This document shows positions 24,636-34,554 of a DNA stretch of 64,000 nucleotides, piece after piece. The stretch comes from Glutamicibacter sp. B1 (GTDB lineage Bacteria; Actinomycetota; Actinomycetes; Actinomycetales; Micrococcaceae). The notes beneath the pieces were generated by a model. It was not told the origin of the DNA. It made no database searches and worked only from the letters and a program-made list of their open reading frames with translations. Every line of letters starts with the position of its first letter. Position 1 is the stretch's first letter. The DNA lies in the NCBI RefSeq assembly GCF_039602135.1, contig NZ_CP125942.1:2232001-2296000 (forward strand). Direction: 5' to 3'. A program made the position numbers and the translations under genes.

Positions 24636-27600
24636 TTACCCTTGGGTGCCTTCGCTGGTGGCCGAAGGCTGCGGTGACTCGGTGGCGCCGTTTTCATCCA
24701 GCTTCACTTCCCCGTCAACCGTGGTGCCATTAATCGCAGCATCAGCTTCCATTGCGCGGTCCAGTGCACTTTGCAACTGCTTCTGCGCTTCGCCATAGGC
24801 AGCGAAGTCGTTATTGGCCAGTGCTTCCTGGCCCTTCTTGATTGCCGCATTAGCATCCGAGAGAGCCGTCGATAGTTTCTCTTCATTAGACTGCGTGGGA
24901 GTCTTTTCGCCATCAGAAGTGTCATCTGGCGAAACACCTTCGGTTTCACCGGTCACAGCGCCCGAGTTACCACCAAACACTTCGTCGAGTGCTTCAGCCA
25001 ATGTATCGGCGAAGCCAACCTGATCGCCAAAGGAGACCAGGACCTTACGCAGCGTTGGGTAGCTTGTTTGGCCTGAGGACTGAACATATACCGGCTGGAC
25101 GTAGAGGATACCGCCACCGACAGGCAAAGACAGCAGGTTACCGTTCTTGACCTGCGAAGCACCCTGTCTGAGCAGGTTCAGCTCCTGGGTCACACGGGTA
25201 TTGGTATCGAAGTTTTGCTGTGCCTGACCTGGACCAGGAACTGCGGTGTCTCGCGGAAGTTCGAGCAGCCTGAGCTTTCCGTAGTCCTCGGACTTCACTC
25301 CGGCTTCCGAACCAGCATCAGCGGAGGCCGAGAGGAAACCAAACAAGACATTTCGCTGCTGCCCATTCGAAGCGGCCGCAGGAATAAATGTCGATGTCAA
25401 AGAGAACGAAGCTTCATCTTGTGTCGGCATCTTCAGCGACATGAAATACGGTGGCTGCTTCACGCCGGCTGTCGAAGAAGTTGGGTCATCTGGAACTGCC
25501 CACGCGTCGTTGGCCTCGTAGAAGGCATCCGGGTTATCCACGTGGTAAGTCGTGAGGACCTCACGTTGCACCTTGAACATGTCTTCTGGGTAACGAACAT
25601 GCTCAATCAGGTCAGCAGACATATCCGACAACGGCTTGTAGGAGGAAGGGAAAACCTTCTGCCACGACTTCAGAATCGGATCTTCCGTATCCCAGGCATA
25701 CAGCTTGACCGAACCATCATAGGCATCAACCGTTGCCTTGACTGAGTTCCGAATGTAGTTGACCCGTCCAGTCATCGACAGATCCTGCGCGTTAGTCAAA
25801 GAATCAGTCACGGCCGAATCAAGTTGCTTCTGCTGCGCGTATGGGAAGTCGTTCGACGTGGTGTAAGCATCAACGATCCACTGGACGCGTCCATCAACGA
25901 TTGCTGGGTACGCGCTGGAGTCCAAAGTGAGATATGGGGCTACCTTGCTCACACGGTCTCGTGGGTCACGATCATAGAGAATTTGCGAATCGGAGTTGAC
26001 CTGTTGAGACAACAGAAGATCCGTTGACGCGAATTTCAGCGCGTAGACCAAACGGTTGAACATGTTGCCAACGTTCGGACCACCGTTGCCGGTGAACGTG
26101 TAGCGCGTATCCTGGTTCTCTCCGCCAGTACCTGGACGGTCGAGTTCCTGATCGGTCCAGCCCTCATCTGGCCCACCAACCACAGAGTATTCTGGGGAAT
26201 TCTCACCGAAGTAAATGCGTGGCTCATATTCCTTATCGGTGATCAGATCACCTGAAGTTGGAATACCGCCCAGCATGAAGTCTGGACGTCCACCTGCAGC
26301 AACGCGGTTGCCGTAAGCAGCGACAAGCCCGTAACCATGAGTGTAGTTAATGTGCTGGTTGACCCAGGTATCGGACTGATCAACGTTGACTTCACGAGCA
26401 GCAATGACAGTGTCTTCGACCTTGCCATCGATTTCATAACGGTCGACGTTCAAGTTCTTAGGGAACGTGTAGTAACCGCGGAACTGCTGCAGCTGAGCAA
26501 AGGCAGTGGAAACGAGGTTAGGGTCCAGCAAACGAATGTTGGCAGTAGTGGCCGTTTCCTCAGCCAGAGCATTTTTCTCGGTAGAGATCTTCGCATCGTA
26601 GTCTGTGACTTCAACGTCATCCAGGCCGTAGGCCAAACGAGTCATCTCGATGTTTCGGTCGATGTAGTCGCGTTCGAGTTCTCGCTGCGAAGGAACGACC
26701 TGGTACTGCTGCACCAAGAACGGGTATACACCGCTGACTACGATCATCGTGACAACCAGCATCGCTGTACCAATCAGAGGAATTCTCCAACGGCCAGTAA
26801 ACGCGGCGATGGCGAAGGTGATGGCAATCAGGATGGCAATAATTGCCAGAATCATCTGAGCAGGGATAACTGCATGCACATCTTTGTAGAGCGCACCGGC
26901 CACACGACCTGATTGGTCGGTCAACGTCTCATACTGACCGATCCAGAAGTTCACTGCCTGAAGCAGCAGGAACACCGCAACAACAATGGCGGTGTGAACC
27001 CTTGCTGCTTTACCCACGGTGATGCCACCGCGTTCTTCAACCCGGATTCCACCGTAGAGATAATGAGTCAGCAGTCCTGCAACACCACTCAAGAGCACCA
27101 CAGAAACAAGGAAACCAATGATGAGTGCAATAAACGGCAACGAGAAGATGAAGAAGCTCAAGTCCATATTGAACTGAGGATCATTATTCCCGAACGGTGT
27201 TTGATTAAAGAAGAGCAAAACAGTCTGCCATTGACCAGCAACAGCCACTGCGGCGAAGATTCCAACGACCAGTGGAATACCAACCATCAAGAAACGACGG
27301 ATTGGTTCCAACTGGGATTGGTAGCGTGACATCGAATCAGTCTGATTCGAATTCGGCGCATACACTGGACGATGCTTATAAGCGCTGCGCATCGAGAACC
27401 ACATAGGTACAGCCATCAGCACCAGAGCAATCAGGAAGATTACTAATTTGGCGATGCGTTCAGTCCAGTAGACCTGCGAGAATCCCAACTGGTTAAACCA
27501 GAGGATATCTGCATAGAAATTGGACAAGAAAACGAAGACTGCGACCAAAATGACCACCGCAAAGATGGTCAATGTCAGCGGTGACACTTTCTTGCCAGAT

Positions 27601-27671
27601 GGGCTGGAAGGCCTTTGCGGTTCACGAGGCCGCTGCGGGCCTCCGAACGGACTATCCGATCCGTTTGACAC
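24636..27671 (-). CDS. UPF0182 family membrane protein
   Basis: Large conserved actinobacterial/cyanobacterial membrane protein (1011 aa) of unknown function. About seven membrane helices fill the first third (from about residue 31 to 335), beginning LTIFAVVILVAVFVFLSNFYADILWFNQLGF, the family hallmark. A large outer domain follows with AYGNRVAAGGRPDFMLGGIP, RIYFGENSPEYSVVGG and NRLVYALKFASTDLLLSQQ, and the C-terminal 100 residues are an acidic Ser/Glu/Gln-rich tail. It lies next to the YlbL-type protease gene as in mycobacteria (Rv3193c/Rv3194c). Start: the first two codons give Met-Ser at 27671. Confidence 0.95.
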   Translation of the reverse strand: MSNGSDSPFGGPQRPREPQRPSSPSGKKVSPLTLTIFAVVILVAVFVFLSNFYADILWFNQLGFSQVYWTERIAKLVIFLIALVLMAVPMWFSMRSAYKHRPVYAPNSNQTDSMSRYQSQLEPIRRFLMVGIPLVVGIFAAVAVAGQWQTVLLFFNQTPFGNNDPQFNMDLSFFIFSLPFIALIIGFLVSVVLLSGVAGLLTHYLYGGIRVEERGGITVGKAARVHTAIVVAVFLLLQAVNFWIGQYETLTDQSGRVAGALYKDVHAVIPAQMILAIIAILIAITFAIAAFTGRWRIPLIGTAMLVVTMIVVSGVYPFLVQQYQVVPSQRELERDYIDRNIEMTRLAYGLDDVEVTDYDAKISTEKNALAEETATTANIRLLDPNLVSTAFAQLQQFRGYYTFPKNLNVDRYEIDGKVEDTVIAAREVNVDQSDTWVNQHINYTHGYGLVAAYGNRVAAGGRPDFMLGGIPTSGDLITDKEYEPRIYFGENSPEYSVVGGPDEGWTDQELDRPGTGGENQDTRYTFTGNGGPNVGNMFNRLVYALKFASTDLLLSQQVNSDSQILYDRDPRDRVSKVAPYLTLDSSAYPAIVDGRVQWIVDAYTTSNDFPYAQQKQLDSAVTDSLTNAQDLSMTGRVNYIRNSVKATVDAYDGSVKLYAWDTEDPILKSWQKVFPSSYKPLSDMSADLIEHVRYPEDMFKVQREVLTTYHVDNPDAFYEANDAWAVPDDPTSSTAGVKQPPYFMSLKMPTQDEASFSLTSTFIPAAASNGQQRNVLFGFLSASADAGSEAGVKSEDYGKLRLLELPRDTAVPGPGQAQQNFDTNTRVTQELNLLRQGASQVKNGNLLSLPVGGGILYVQPVYVQSSGQTSYPTLRKVLVSFGDQVGFADTLAEALDEVFGGNSGAVTGETEGVSPDDTSDGEKTPTQSNEEKLSTALSDANAAIKKGQEALANNDFAAYGEAQKQLQSALDRAMEADAAINGTTVDGEVKLDENGATESPQPSATSEGTQG

Positions 27672-27797
27672 TATCTATTCCTTACCTTGGGTTCTCGCTG
27701 CTGATTCCAGCGGCTGAACTCGTGTACCTAATTCTTAGATGAGCGAGTAAAAGTTTTGATCCTTGCATCACATTCTTCCCCTGACGCTGGGCTAAAC

Positions 27798-28916
27798 CTA
27801 TTCACATGTCTCGAAACTTGCAGGATCTTCGCCGTCTGCAATTTTCGTTAGTGCTGTCCGGGCTTGAGACAAGGTTGAAATCTTGAGCACGTTCAACCCG
27901 TCCGGAACCCGGCCCACGACGTCACTGCAGTTATCGGCTGGTGCTAAGAAAACTGTCGCACCAGCATTTTTTGCGGCAACCATTTTCTGGGCAATGCCAC
28001 CGATTGGACCGACTGTCCCATCGGCCGAGATCTCACCTGTGCCTGCGACGTGATGATCTCCTGCCAGCGATCCTTCGGTCAGACGATCAATGATGCCCAA
28101 CGCAAACATCATGCCCGCACTAGGACCACCGACATTTTGCAAGCCGAATTCAACGTCAATCGGGAACTGATGTTCGGTAGTCAGATAGATTCCGAGTTGA
28201 CGTTCTCCATCAACGTCGTCAGCTTTCACCGATACAACAACGTCTTTGTAATTGCCTTGCTGATCTTTACGGCCCACAGTGAGTTCGGCAGCTTTGTCGC
28301 CGTTAGCGTTTAGTGACTTCTTCAGCACTTCGAGAGAACTAATGTTCTGACCGTTGTACTTCAGCAGACAGTCACCTTTTTCCAAAGTCTTGCTATTTGT
28401 TTCGGTGGAAAAATCTGCAACGGCCAACCATGTTTTGAAGTCATAACCAAGTTCAGTTAGCGCTGCTGCAATGGCCTGATCCTGGGAGGAGGTCATCATC
28501 TGATCATTCTGTTCGCTTTGCTGTTGCGAAGAAGTGTCATGCGAAATAATGGTTTCTTCAGGAACGACGTCCTTATCCGGATTGATAAGCGCCTCGAGGA
28601 CTACCGGAATCGTGACGCGGTTCTGACCTCCTCCTTGAACGTAAATAGTCAAAAGATCCAGTTCGCTCTGCGAGGGGTACGTCTTCTCCCCCTCAATCGA
28701 AATAACATCTTTACCGTTATCAGCGTCTTTGCCCAGAGTGTTAAACACCGGGCCCGGAGAACGAATCATGAAATTGGTGGGCAAGAACATCATGATGCCG
28801 ATCAGCAAAAGTGCAAGGACACCAGCGCTGGTTCGTTTAATACCTTTGGAACCTTGAGGCGCTTGGCCAAATTCTCCAGGCGCTTTCGTCGAGTCTTGTG
28901 GTTCCCGTTCGTGCAC
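27798..28916 (-). CDS. PDZ/Lon-like serine protease (YlbL family)
   Basis: Membrane-anchored protease with a single N-terminal helix (about 30-52), a PDZ-type region (about 145-220, KGDCLLKYNGQNISSLEVL) and a C-terminal Lon (S16) domain with the Ser/Lys pair: Ser266 in NVGGPSAGMMFALG and Lys311 in GGIAQKMVAAKNAGA. The GTG at 28916 has GGGAG 8 nt upstream; a TTG 18 nt further up lacks a ribosome site. The 372-residue length suits the family. Divergent from the COG5282 metalloprotease gene, as in mycobacteria (Rv3194c/Rv3195). Confidence 0.92.
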   Translation of the reverse strand: MHEREPQDSTKAPGEFGQAPQGSKGIKRTSAGVLALLLIGIMMFLPTNFMIRSPGPVFNTLGKDADNGKDVISIEGEKTYPSQSELDLLTIYVQGGGQNRVTIPVVLEALINPDKDVVPEETIISHDTSSQQQSEQNDQMMTSSQDQAIAAALTELGYDFKTWLAVADFSTETNSKTLEKGDCLLKYNGQNISSLEVLKKSLNANGDKAAELTVGRKDQQGNYKDVVVSVKADDVDGERQLGIYLTTEHQFPIDVEFGLQNVGGPSAGMMFALGIIDRLTEGSLAGDHHVAGTGEISADGTVGPIGGIAQKMVAAKNAGATVFLAPADNCSDVVGRVPDGLNVLKISTLSQARTALTKIADGEDPASFETCE

Positions 28917-29097
28917 TGCTCTTGCTCCCGCCAACTATCAAAAAAGAGGTGGATCCGCTTCTGCGAACTTCACCACTCTTAGCCTACTGAAGCTTTGGCG
29001 CTAAAGGCATCAGCAAGAAGGCGTATTCAGTGTGCCCAAAGCGAACTGTCTCCAATATTCATGGGAACTATTAGCTAGGCACGGTAGTTTTAAAGGC

Positions 29098-30540
29098 ATG
29101 GCACAGAACCCCCCGAATAACCGCCCCAACGGCGACGACGACGATAACAATCAGCAGGATCCTTTTTCTGCCATGTTTGGTCAGCTCTTCGGTGGCGGAT
29201 TTGATCCCAATAATCTTCCTCCGCAGCTTCGTGATGCACTCGGAGCCCAGGGCGACCCTGAAGCTATGCAAAAAATGATGCAACAGGCCCAGGCCATGAT
29301 GTCGGCCATGATGAGCAACAATGCTTCGTCGGGTCCGGTGAACTGGAAGCTTGCCTCTGATACTGCATTGCAGGCTTACGCCAGCGATGATCCTTCCGTT
29401 TCAGAATCGCGTCAGAGCGCAATCAAGGATGCCTCGAATCTGGCTGACTTGTGGTTGAACAACTCAACGACGTTCGAATCCAACGGCCAAGTGACCGAAG
29501 CGTGGACACGTAAGCGTTGGTACGACAAGACCTTGGGTACCTGGAAACAGGTCACCGAGCCAGTTGCTGAGTCGGTAGCAACGGCGATCACCGCCGCCAT
29601 GAAAGAACAGATCCCTGAAGAGATGAAGGGAATGCTGGCCAACTCTGACGGTATGTTCCGAAATCTTGGAGCCAGCATGTTCGGCATGCAGCTAGGTACT
29701 GCACTTGGCGGACTGGCCACGGATGTCCTTGGTGGAACCGATATTGGACTTCCTCTCGCAGGAAGCACCCCAGGAATCATCGCCACCAACGTAGCAAAGT
29801 TTGGCGAGGGGCTAGAAATCCCAGAACAGGAAGTCCTGCTCTACATCATCCTTCGTGAAAACGCACATGCCCGACTATTTGCCCGTGTCCCGTGGTTGAG
29901 TTCCAAACTGATTGGCGCGGTTGAATCTTATGCTCGTGGCATTCACATTGATATGTCTCGAATCGAAGAAGCTGTTCGCGACATCGACCCATCAAACCCA
30001 GAAGCTTTGCAGTCCATGTTGGGCGAGGGCCTGTTCACGCCACAACGAACTGCTCAGCAGGAGAAGGCGCTTGAAAATCTCGAATTGACTCTTGCCCTCA
30101 TTGAAGGTTGGGTCGATCACGTAGTTTCATTGGCAGCTGCAAACCTGCCTTTTGCTGCGCACCTGCGTGAAACCATGCGCAGACGTCGCGCCTCTGGCGG
30201 CCCGGCAGAATCGGCCTTTGCTTCATTGGTTGGTTTGGAACTACGTCCGCGTAAACTTCGTGAGGCTGCTGCTTTGTGGCAACACCTATACGAGGAACGC
30301 GGGATCGATGGGCGCGACGCCGTTTGGGATCACCCAGATCTCATGCCCACCGGTGAAGACCTCAAGAATCCAACCACTTTCACTGAACGCCGTGAATTGG
30401 CTGATACAGAATTTGATGACTTCGATGCAGCCCTAGACAAACTTCTTTCAGGAGACTTTGACAATGTTGATCCTCTGACAGATGGCGACGATTCCGGCAA
30501 GCCAACAGATCCGAATTCGCCCGAAGACCCCGAGAAATAA
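29098..30540 (+). CDS. Putative zinc metalloprotease, COG5282/DUF2342 family
   Basis: Actinobacterial protein of 480 residues. Family features: Asp/Asn-rich N terminus, PFSAMFGQLFGGG, Met/Gln-rich stretch, LGTALGGLATDVLGGTDIGLPL, and the core ILRENAHARLFARVPWL near residues 257-273, where an HExxH-like metal site is expected; here it reads ENAHARLF, so classic HExxH is not present. It ends in an Asp-rich tail. ATG at 29098 with an AAAGG site just upstream; an in-frame upstream ATG at 29032 would add 22 residues and was rejected. Substrate unknown. Confidence 0.9.
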   Translation: MAQNPPNNRPNGDDDDNNQQDPFSAMFGQLFGGGFDPNNLPPQLRDALGAQGDPEAMQKMMQQAQAMMSAMMSNNASSGPVNWKLASDTALQAYASDDPSVSESRQSAIKDASNLADLWLNNSTTFESNGQVTEAWTRKRWYDKTLGTWKQVTEPVAESVATAITAAMKEQIPEEMKGMLANSDGMFRNLGASMFGMQLGTALGGLATDVLGGTDIGLPLAGSTPGIIATNVAKFGEGLEIPEQEVLLYIILRENAHARLFARVPWLSSKLIGAVESYARGIHIDMSRIEEAVRDIDPSNPEALQSMLGEGLFTPQRTAQQEKALENLELTLALIEGWVDHVVSLAAANLPFAAHLRETMRRRRASGGPAESAFASLVGLELRPRKLREAAALWQHLYEERGIDGRDAVWDHPDLMPTGEDLKNPTTFTERRELADTEFDDFDAALDKLLSGDFDNVDPLTDGDDSGKPTDPNSPEDPEK

Positions 30541-30553
30541 CCGCCGGATCTCA

Positions 30554-30591
30554 ACAGTGGGGAGGAACGCTATAGCGTTCCTCCCCACTGT
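30554..30591. terminator. Bidirectional terminator, 38-bp perfect palindrome
   Basis: ACAGTGGGGAGGAACGCTA (30554-30572) directly followed by its reverse complement (30573-30591), between the convergent COG5282 gene (ends 30540) and the YgjP-like gene (ends 30606). There is no strong T-run, but the stem is unusually strong. Confidence 0.78.
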
Positions 30592-30605
30592 GCTATCCGA
30601 TGTCT

Positions 30606-31214
30606 CTATCCAACGTCGTCGCCGAAACCTTCAAGTTCATCAGCTGGCCGGCCCTGCTCTTTGGCATAGGAGCTATAGCCTGCATGAAACGCCTCAAGAT
30701 ACAGATCTGCCTCGCTGCGTCGTTCAAACTTATTGAGCAGTTTCTGAAACTCAGGACCATGTCCAGTGCGAGGCGAAGCTAAGTGCGCCAATTCATGAAC
30801 TAAGACGTAATCGCGAACCCATGTCGGCATCTGCTGAAGCTTTGATGAGAGTCTAATGCTTCGTTGTTGGTACGAGGCTGAACCCCAACGTTTATTTTGA
30901 TTGGTAACCCAGCGTACTGTCGTTGGAGAGGCAGAACCATCAAAGTAGTGCTGATCCAGTTCATGGGCTCTGCGTTCTAAAGCACTGTCGGTATGCCTCG
31001 CATCGCGCCGCTGTCGCCCATTCCGATATTTTTTGAGCATCTCCTCAACAAAGGATCGTTCAGTTCTCTCATCTAGCGCCGCCGGAACCTGAATAATCAG
31101 GGTTTCATCGCGCCATTGTGATGAGATCGTCTTTCGTCTTTTGGTAGATCGTTCCACCCGTACCGGAATATCATCCGGAGACACAAATTCGAAGATTCTG
31201 GGGGAAGCAGGCAT
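30606..31214 (-). CDS. YgjP-like zinc metallopeptidase (DUF45 family)
   Basis: Soluble protein of 202 residues. The C-terminal half carries WVTNQNKRWGSASYQQRSIRLSS, the NxxxRWGS signature, and YVLVHELAHLASPRTGHGPEF with HExxH plus a third His, the zinc site of this family. The N-terminal half is basic (STKRRKTISSQWRDETLIIQVP). Start ATG at 31214. It sits downstream of uvrD2 on the same strand with a 127-bp gap. Substrate unknown. Confidence 0.9.
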   Translation of the reverse strand: MPASPRIFEFVSPDDIPVRVERSTKRRKTISSQWRDETLIIQVPAALDERTERSFVEEMLKKYRNGRQRRDARHTDSALERRAHELDQHYFDGSASPTTVRWVTNQNKRWGSASYQQRSIRLSSKLQQMPTWVRDYVLVHELAHLASPRTGHGPEFQKLLNKFERRSEADLYLEAFHAGYSSYAKEQGRPADELEGFGDDVG

Positions 31215-31341
31215 TGCGGTTGGTCCTTACACACGCTTATCGGCAAAGTTCAGTCTTGACGGTGAGGAAAGTACTTCTTCCCTGAGGCTACGACGACGAT
31301 GGAAGATAGTTATCTCCTGCCTCGCAGTATGTGAATTACTG

Positions 31342-33465
31342 CTAGTTCCGATGAGCTCCAAGAACCGCCAGTACGGCTTCACCGTAACGTTCGAGTTTGT
31401 TTCGACCGACCCCCGCGATCTTAGAAAGTCCCTGTATCGACTCTGGCTGGTGCTCAGCGATGGACATGAGCGTGGCATCTGTGAAAATCACGAAGGCCGG
31501 AACCGAATTGGATCGAGCGATCTCTGAACGCCAGTTACGCAAGCTATCGAATAATGCCTCGTCGTAAGCAGCTGGGCAGGACGCGCAACGCTTCAGCTTA
31601 CGTTCCTTAGCGCTTGTCAAAAACGTTCCACAGTTGGAGCAGACCGCTGGAATCAGTTTCTGTTCACGTCTCTTATACGTTTTCTGTTGGCGGCTGCTGG
31701 CCTGACGAACTGACTTTATTCCGTCCAAGAACCGCGAGGGGTATCGATGAGCTCGTCCCCCAGGAGTACGGGCTAGCGACCATGAAAGGAAAAGGTGCTT
31801 CCGAGCACGCGTGATCCCCACGTAGAGCAGACGTCGTTCTTCATCAAACCCAGCTTGGTCCTTGGCATAAGAAATTGGCACTAGACCTTCGCTAAGTCCC
31901 ACAAGAAAAACAGCATCCCACTCAAGTCCCTTTGCTGCGTGGAAGGAGGCTAGAGTTACTCCGTCGAGAGTCGGCGCATGCTGGATCGCAGCACGGTCCT
32001 CTAACTCTTTGACCACATCATGCAAGGTCGCTTCTGTACCCTGTTCCTTCTTGAGCGCAACAACTTCATCGGCTAGGCGCACCAATGCCGACAGTGATTC
32101 CCACCGTTGCCGGACCGCACCAGTGCCACCGCTAGGCGCGTTTGCCGAATACCCATGCGAAGAAAGTACGTCGCGAACCAATTGAGGAACTGGTGTCTCA
32201 GCGGCAACGCTTAAGGCAGCTCTCAATGCGAGCATGCCCTCTTTGACTTCTCGACGAGAAAAGAATCTTTCTGCTCCACGCATGACATAAGGAATGGAGT
32301 GCGCTGAAAAAGCTTGCTCAAAGGACTGTGACTGCCCATTGGTACGGTAGAGAATCGCGATCTCAGAGATATCTTGCCCTTCTGCAAGCAACTTCTTGAT
32401 CCGCTGGGCGACTTCCTCAGCTTCGTTTTCGTCGTCTTTGGTCTCAAAAAATTCAGGGCTCGGACCGTGCTCGCGTTGTGCAATCAGTTCCAACGGCTCG
32501 GGCCAGGTTACGTTCCGGTCTGGGACATTCGATTCAATGCGACGGGTAGCCAGCACCTTATTAGCCAGGTTCACTACTTCTGGGGTGGAACGGTAGTCAC
32601 GCACCAACTTGACCACTTTGGCTTCCGGGAACCGCGTACCGAAGTTTAATAAGAAGTCCGGCCGTGCCCCGGTGAAGGAGTAAATAGTCTGCGACGCATC
32701 GCCAACAACGCACAATTCATTGCGTTGTCCTAACCACAAATCCAGGAGTCGTTGTTGTAGGGGTGAAACGTCCTGATACTCATCAACGACAAAATGACGA
32801 TATTGCTGACGGACGTGCGCTGCTACCTTCTCATTGTCTTCAAGAATGGCGATCGTCAGCAGTAGGACGTCTTCAAAGTCAATGACGCTACGGTCGTCTT
32901 TGAGCTCTTCGTAAGTTTGGAAGATCCTCGCCATACTTACTGGTTCTAGTCCATTGGGCATTTCGCGGGTTGAAGCAATCTTGGCGTAGCTTTCTGGAGT
33001 GTGCATCGAAACCTTGGCCCACTCGATTTCTGCTGCCAAGTCTCGCACCATGGCACGATCACTGGAAATGCGAAGCCGACGAGCAGCTTCTGCAATCAGC
33101 GGGGCCTTATGCTCAACCAGATTTGGCAGGGTGCCACCAATGGCTTGCGGCCAAAAATACTGTAGCTGACGCAATGCAGCTGCGTGGAATGTTCTAGCCT
33201 GCACGCCAGGCGCACCTAGCTGTCGCAGTCGAGTTCGCATCTCGGCGGCTGCACGCGTTGTAAAAGTGAGCGCTAAGACACTGGTGGGATTGTAAATTCC
33301 CGTATGCACCCCATGCGCAATGCGATGGGTAATTGCCCTAGTCTTACCAGTTCCTGCACCGGCCAGAATACACAATGGACCACTGAGCGTTTCAGCAGCC
33401 TGACGTTGTTCAGCGTCCAGTCCCGCCAGTAAGTCCTGCACTGGTGGAGCATCGTGTTCTGTCAC
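31342..33465 (-). CDS. uvrD2: DNA helicase UvrD2 (superfamily I, tetracysteine + HRDC)
   Basis: 3'-5' DNA helicase involved in repair; in mycobacteria UvrD2 is essential. The 707 residues hold the UvrD motor (GAGTGKT Walker A near residue 40, VVDEYQDVSPLQQ motif II, SFTGARPDFLL motif III region, FHAAKGLEWDAVFL motif V and VGITRARKHLFL motif VI). Behind it are the tetracysteine unit CSNCG...CASC and an HRDC domain (SIQGLSKIAGVGRNKLERYG). The GTG at 33465 is preceded by GGAGG and overlaps the nudC stop in GTGA, so the TTG 36 nt upstream is not the start. Confidence 0.96.
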   Translation of the reverse strand: MTEHDAPPVQDLLAGLDAEQRQAAETLSGPLCILAGAGTGKTRAITHRIAHGVHTGIYNPTSVLALTFTTRAAAEMRTRLRQLGAPGVQARTFHAAALRQLQYFWPQAIGGTLPNLVEHKAPLIAEAARRLRISSDRAMVRDLAAEIEWAKVSMHTPESYAKIASTREMPNGLEPVSMARIFQTYEELKDDRSVIDFEDVLLLTIAILEDNEKVAAHVRQQYRHFVVDEYQDVSPLQQRLLDLWLGQRNELCVVGDASQTIYSFTGARPDFLLNFGTRFPEAKVVKLVRDYRSTPEVVNLANKVLATRRIESNVPDRNVTWPEPLELIAQREHGPSPEFFETKDDENEAEEVAQRIKKLLAEGQDISEIAILYRTNGQSQSFEQAFSAHSIPYVMRGAERFFSRREVKEGMLALRAALSVAAETPVPQLVRDVLSSHGYSANAPSGGTGAVRQRWESLSALVRLADEVVALKKEQGTEATLHDVVKELEDRAAIQHAPTLDGVTLASFHAAKGLEWDAVFLVGLSEGLVPISYAKDQAGFDEERRLLYVGITRARKHLFLSWSLARTPGGRAHRYPSRFLDGIKSVRQASSRQQKTYKRREQKLIPAVCSNCGTFLTSAKERKLKRCASCPAAYDEALFDSLRNWRSEIARSNSVPAFVIFTDATLMSIAEHQPESIQGLSKIAGVGRNKLERYGEAVLAVLGAHRN

Positions 33466-34391
33466 TTGTTTAGGGCCTCCGGAAGGGATTCTCCGTACCA
33501 ACTACGGATTAATGCATGTGCTATTGAAACGCCACGCGGTATCTCTATTGTTCCCGATTCCAATGCGTCACGCAGTTCGTCTCGACTGAACCAGCGCAGA
33601 TCCTTGATCTCAGCACCATCGGGAATCAGCTCTTCGCTAAGGGCTTCGGCCGCAAAACCTAACATCAAGGAGCGTGGCAATGGCCACGGTTGCGAACCTC
33701 GGTAGGCAACCTCGCCAATGTGCACGCCAGACTCTTCAAAGATTTCGCGTCTAACCGCTGATTCCAATGATTCACCGGCTTCGACGAATCCGGCGAGCAC
33801 CGAATACATATCTGATCTGAAATTCGCGTTCGCGCCAAGCAAGATTCGATCTTGTTGATCAATCACGGATGCAATGATTGCCGGGTCGGTACGCGGAAAT
33901 AGTTCGTGTTCGTTCTCCACGCATCGCTGACCCCAACCAAAAGTTGATGCTCTGACCTCTGAGCCACATTGCGGACAAAAACGCTCTGTACGGATCCAAT
34001 TGGAGATCGCTTGAGCTTCGACCATCAGCTCAGTCTGAAGTTCTGGGAGGAATGCGAAGGCCTCGCGCAAAGAAATCCATCGCTGGATATTCAAGTGCGA
34101 ATACTGATCTGAGGCAACAATCGCTAAGACGTAATCCGTTGAATCACAGGAACCGAGATAAACCTGACGTTCACCGTCTCTGGTCGTGTAACTCGGGCCG
34201 TCAATAAAAAACAGTTCAGTTCCTGTAGAAGCAGTCCCAAGCTCAGAAATCAGCATGACTTTGGTCGAATTCCGGGACAGTTTTTCGTTGAGCAACTCCG
34301 GATTTGGTCGTTCTGTCAACGGACGCTCGATACGAGCCTGCGCAAAAGGTAGTCCCGTAATTGAAGTTTGATATTTCTCTGCCAAAGCCAT
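33462..34391 (-). CDS. nudC: NAD+ diphosphatase NudC
   Basis: Nudix hydrolase (309 aa) that splits NADH/NAD+ and removes NAD caps from RNA. The Nudix box is GFVEAGESLESAVRREIFEESGV, the NudC-specific trailing motif SQPWPLPRSLM follows about 18 residues later, and a zinc finger precedes it (RFCPQCGS ... QRCVENEHELFPRTDPAII). The fourth zinc Cys normally in this finger is absent (VENEHE). The stop overlaps the uvrD2 start. Confidence 0.93.
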   Translation of the reverse strand: MALAEKYQTSITGLPFAQARIERPLTERPNPELLNEKLSRNSTKVMLISELGTASTGTELFFIDGPSYTTRDGERQVYLGSCDSTDYVLAIVASDQYSHLNIQRWISLREAFAFLPELQTELMVEAQAISNWIRTERFCPQCGSEVRASTFGWGQRCVENEHELFPRTDPAIIASVIDQQDRILLGANANFRSDMYSVLAGFVEAGESLESAVRREIFEESGVHIGEVAYRGSQPWPLPRSLMLGFAAEALSEELIPDGAEIKDLRWFSRDELRDALESGTIEIPRGVSIAHALIRSWYGESLPEALNK

Positions 34392-34554
34392 ACTACTAAC
34401 CTAGTGCACCAAGCCCTCTGCTCCCCTGTTTCGAGCAGGGTGTGGATAGCCACGTAAGGGATTTCGCGCTCAGACTGAACATTGCCGGTGAATCCCACCA
34501 TATTCTGTGCGTCATTCATCGGCTAAGGTCACGATCTCGCATACGGTGGAACAT

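Noticed and set aside
33466..33501. TTG start for UvrD2
   Set aside because: The GTG at 33465 overlaps the nudC stop in GTGA and has GGAGG upstream.
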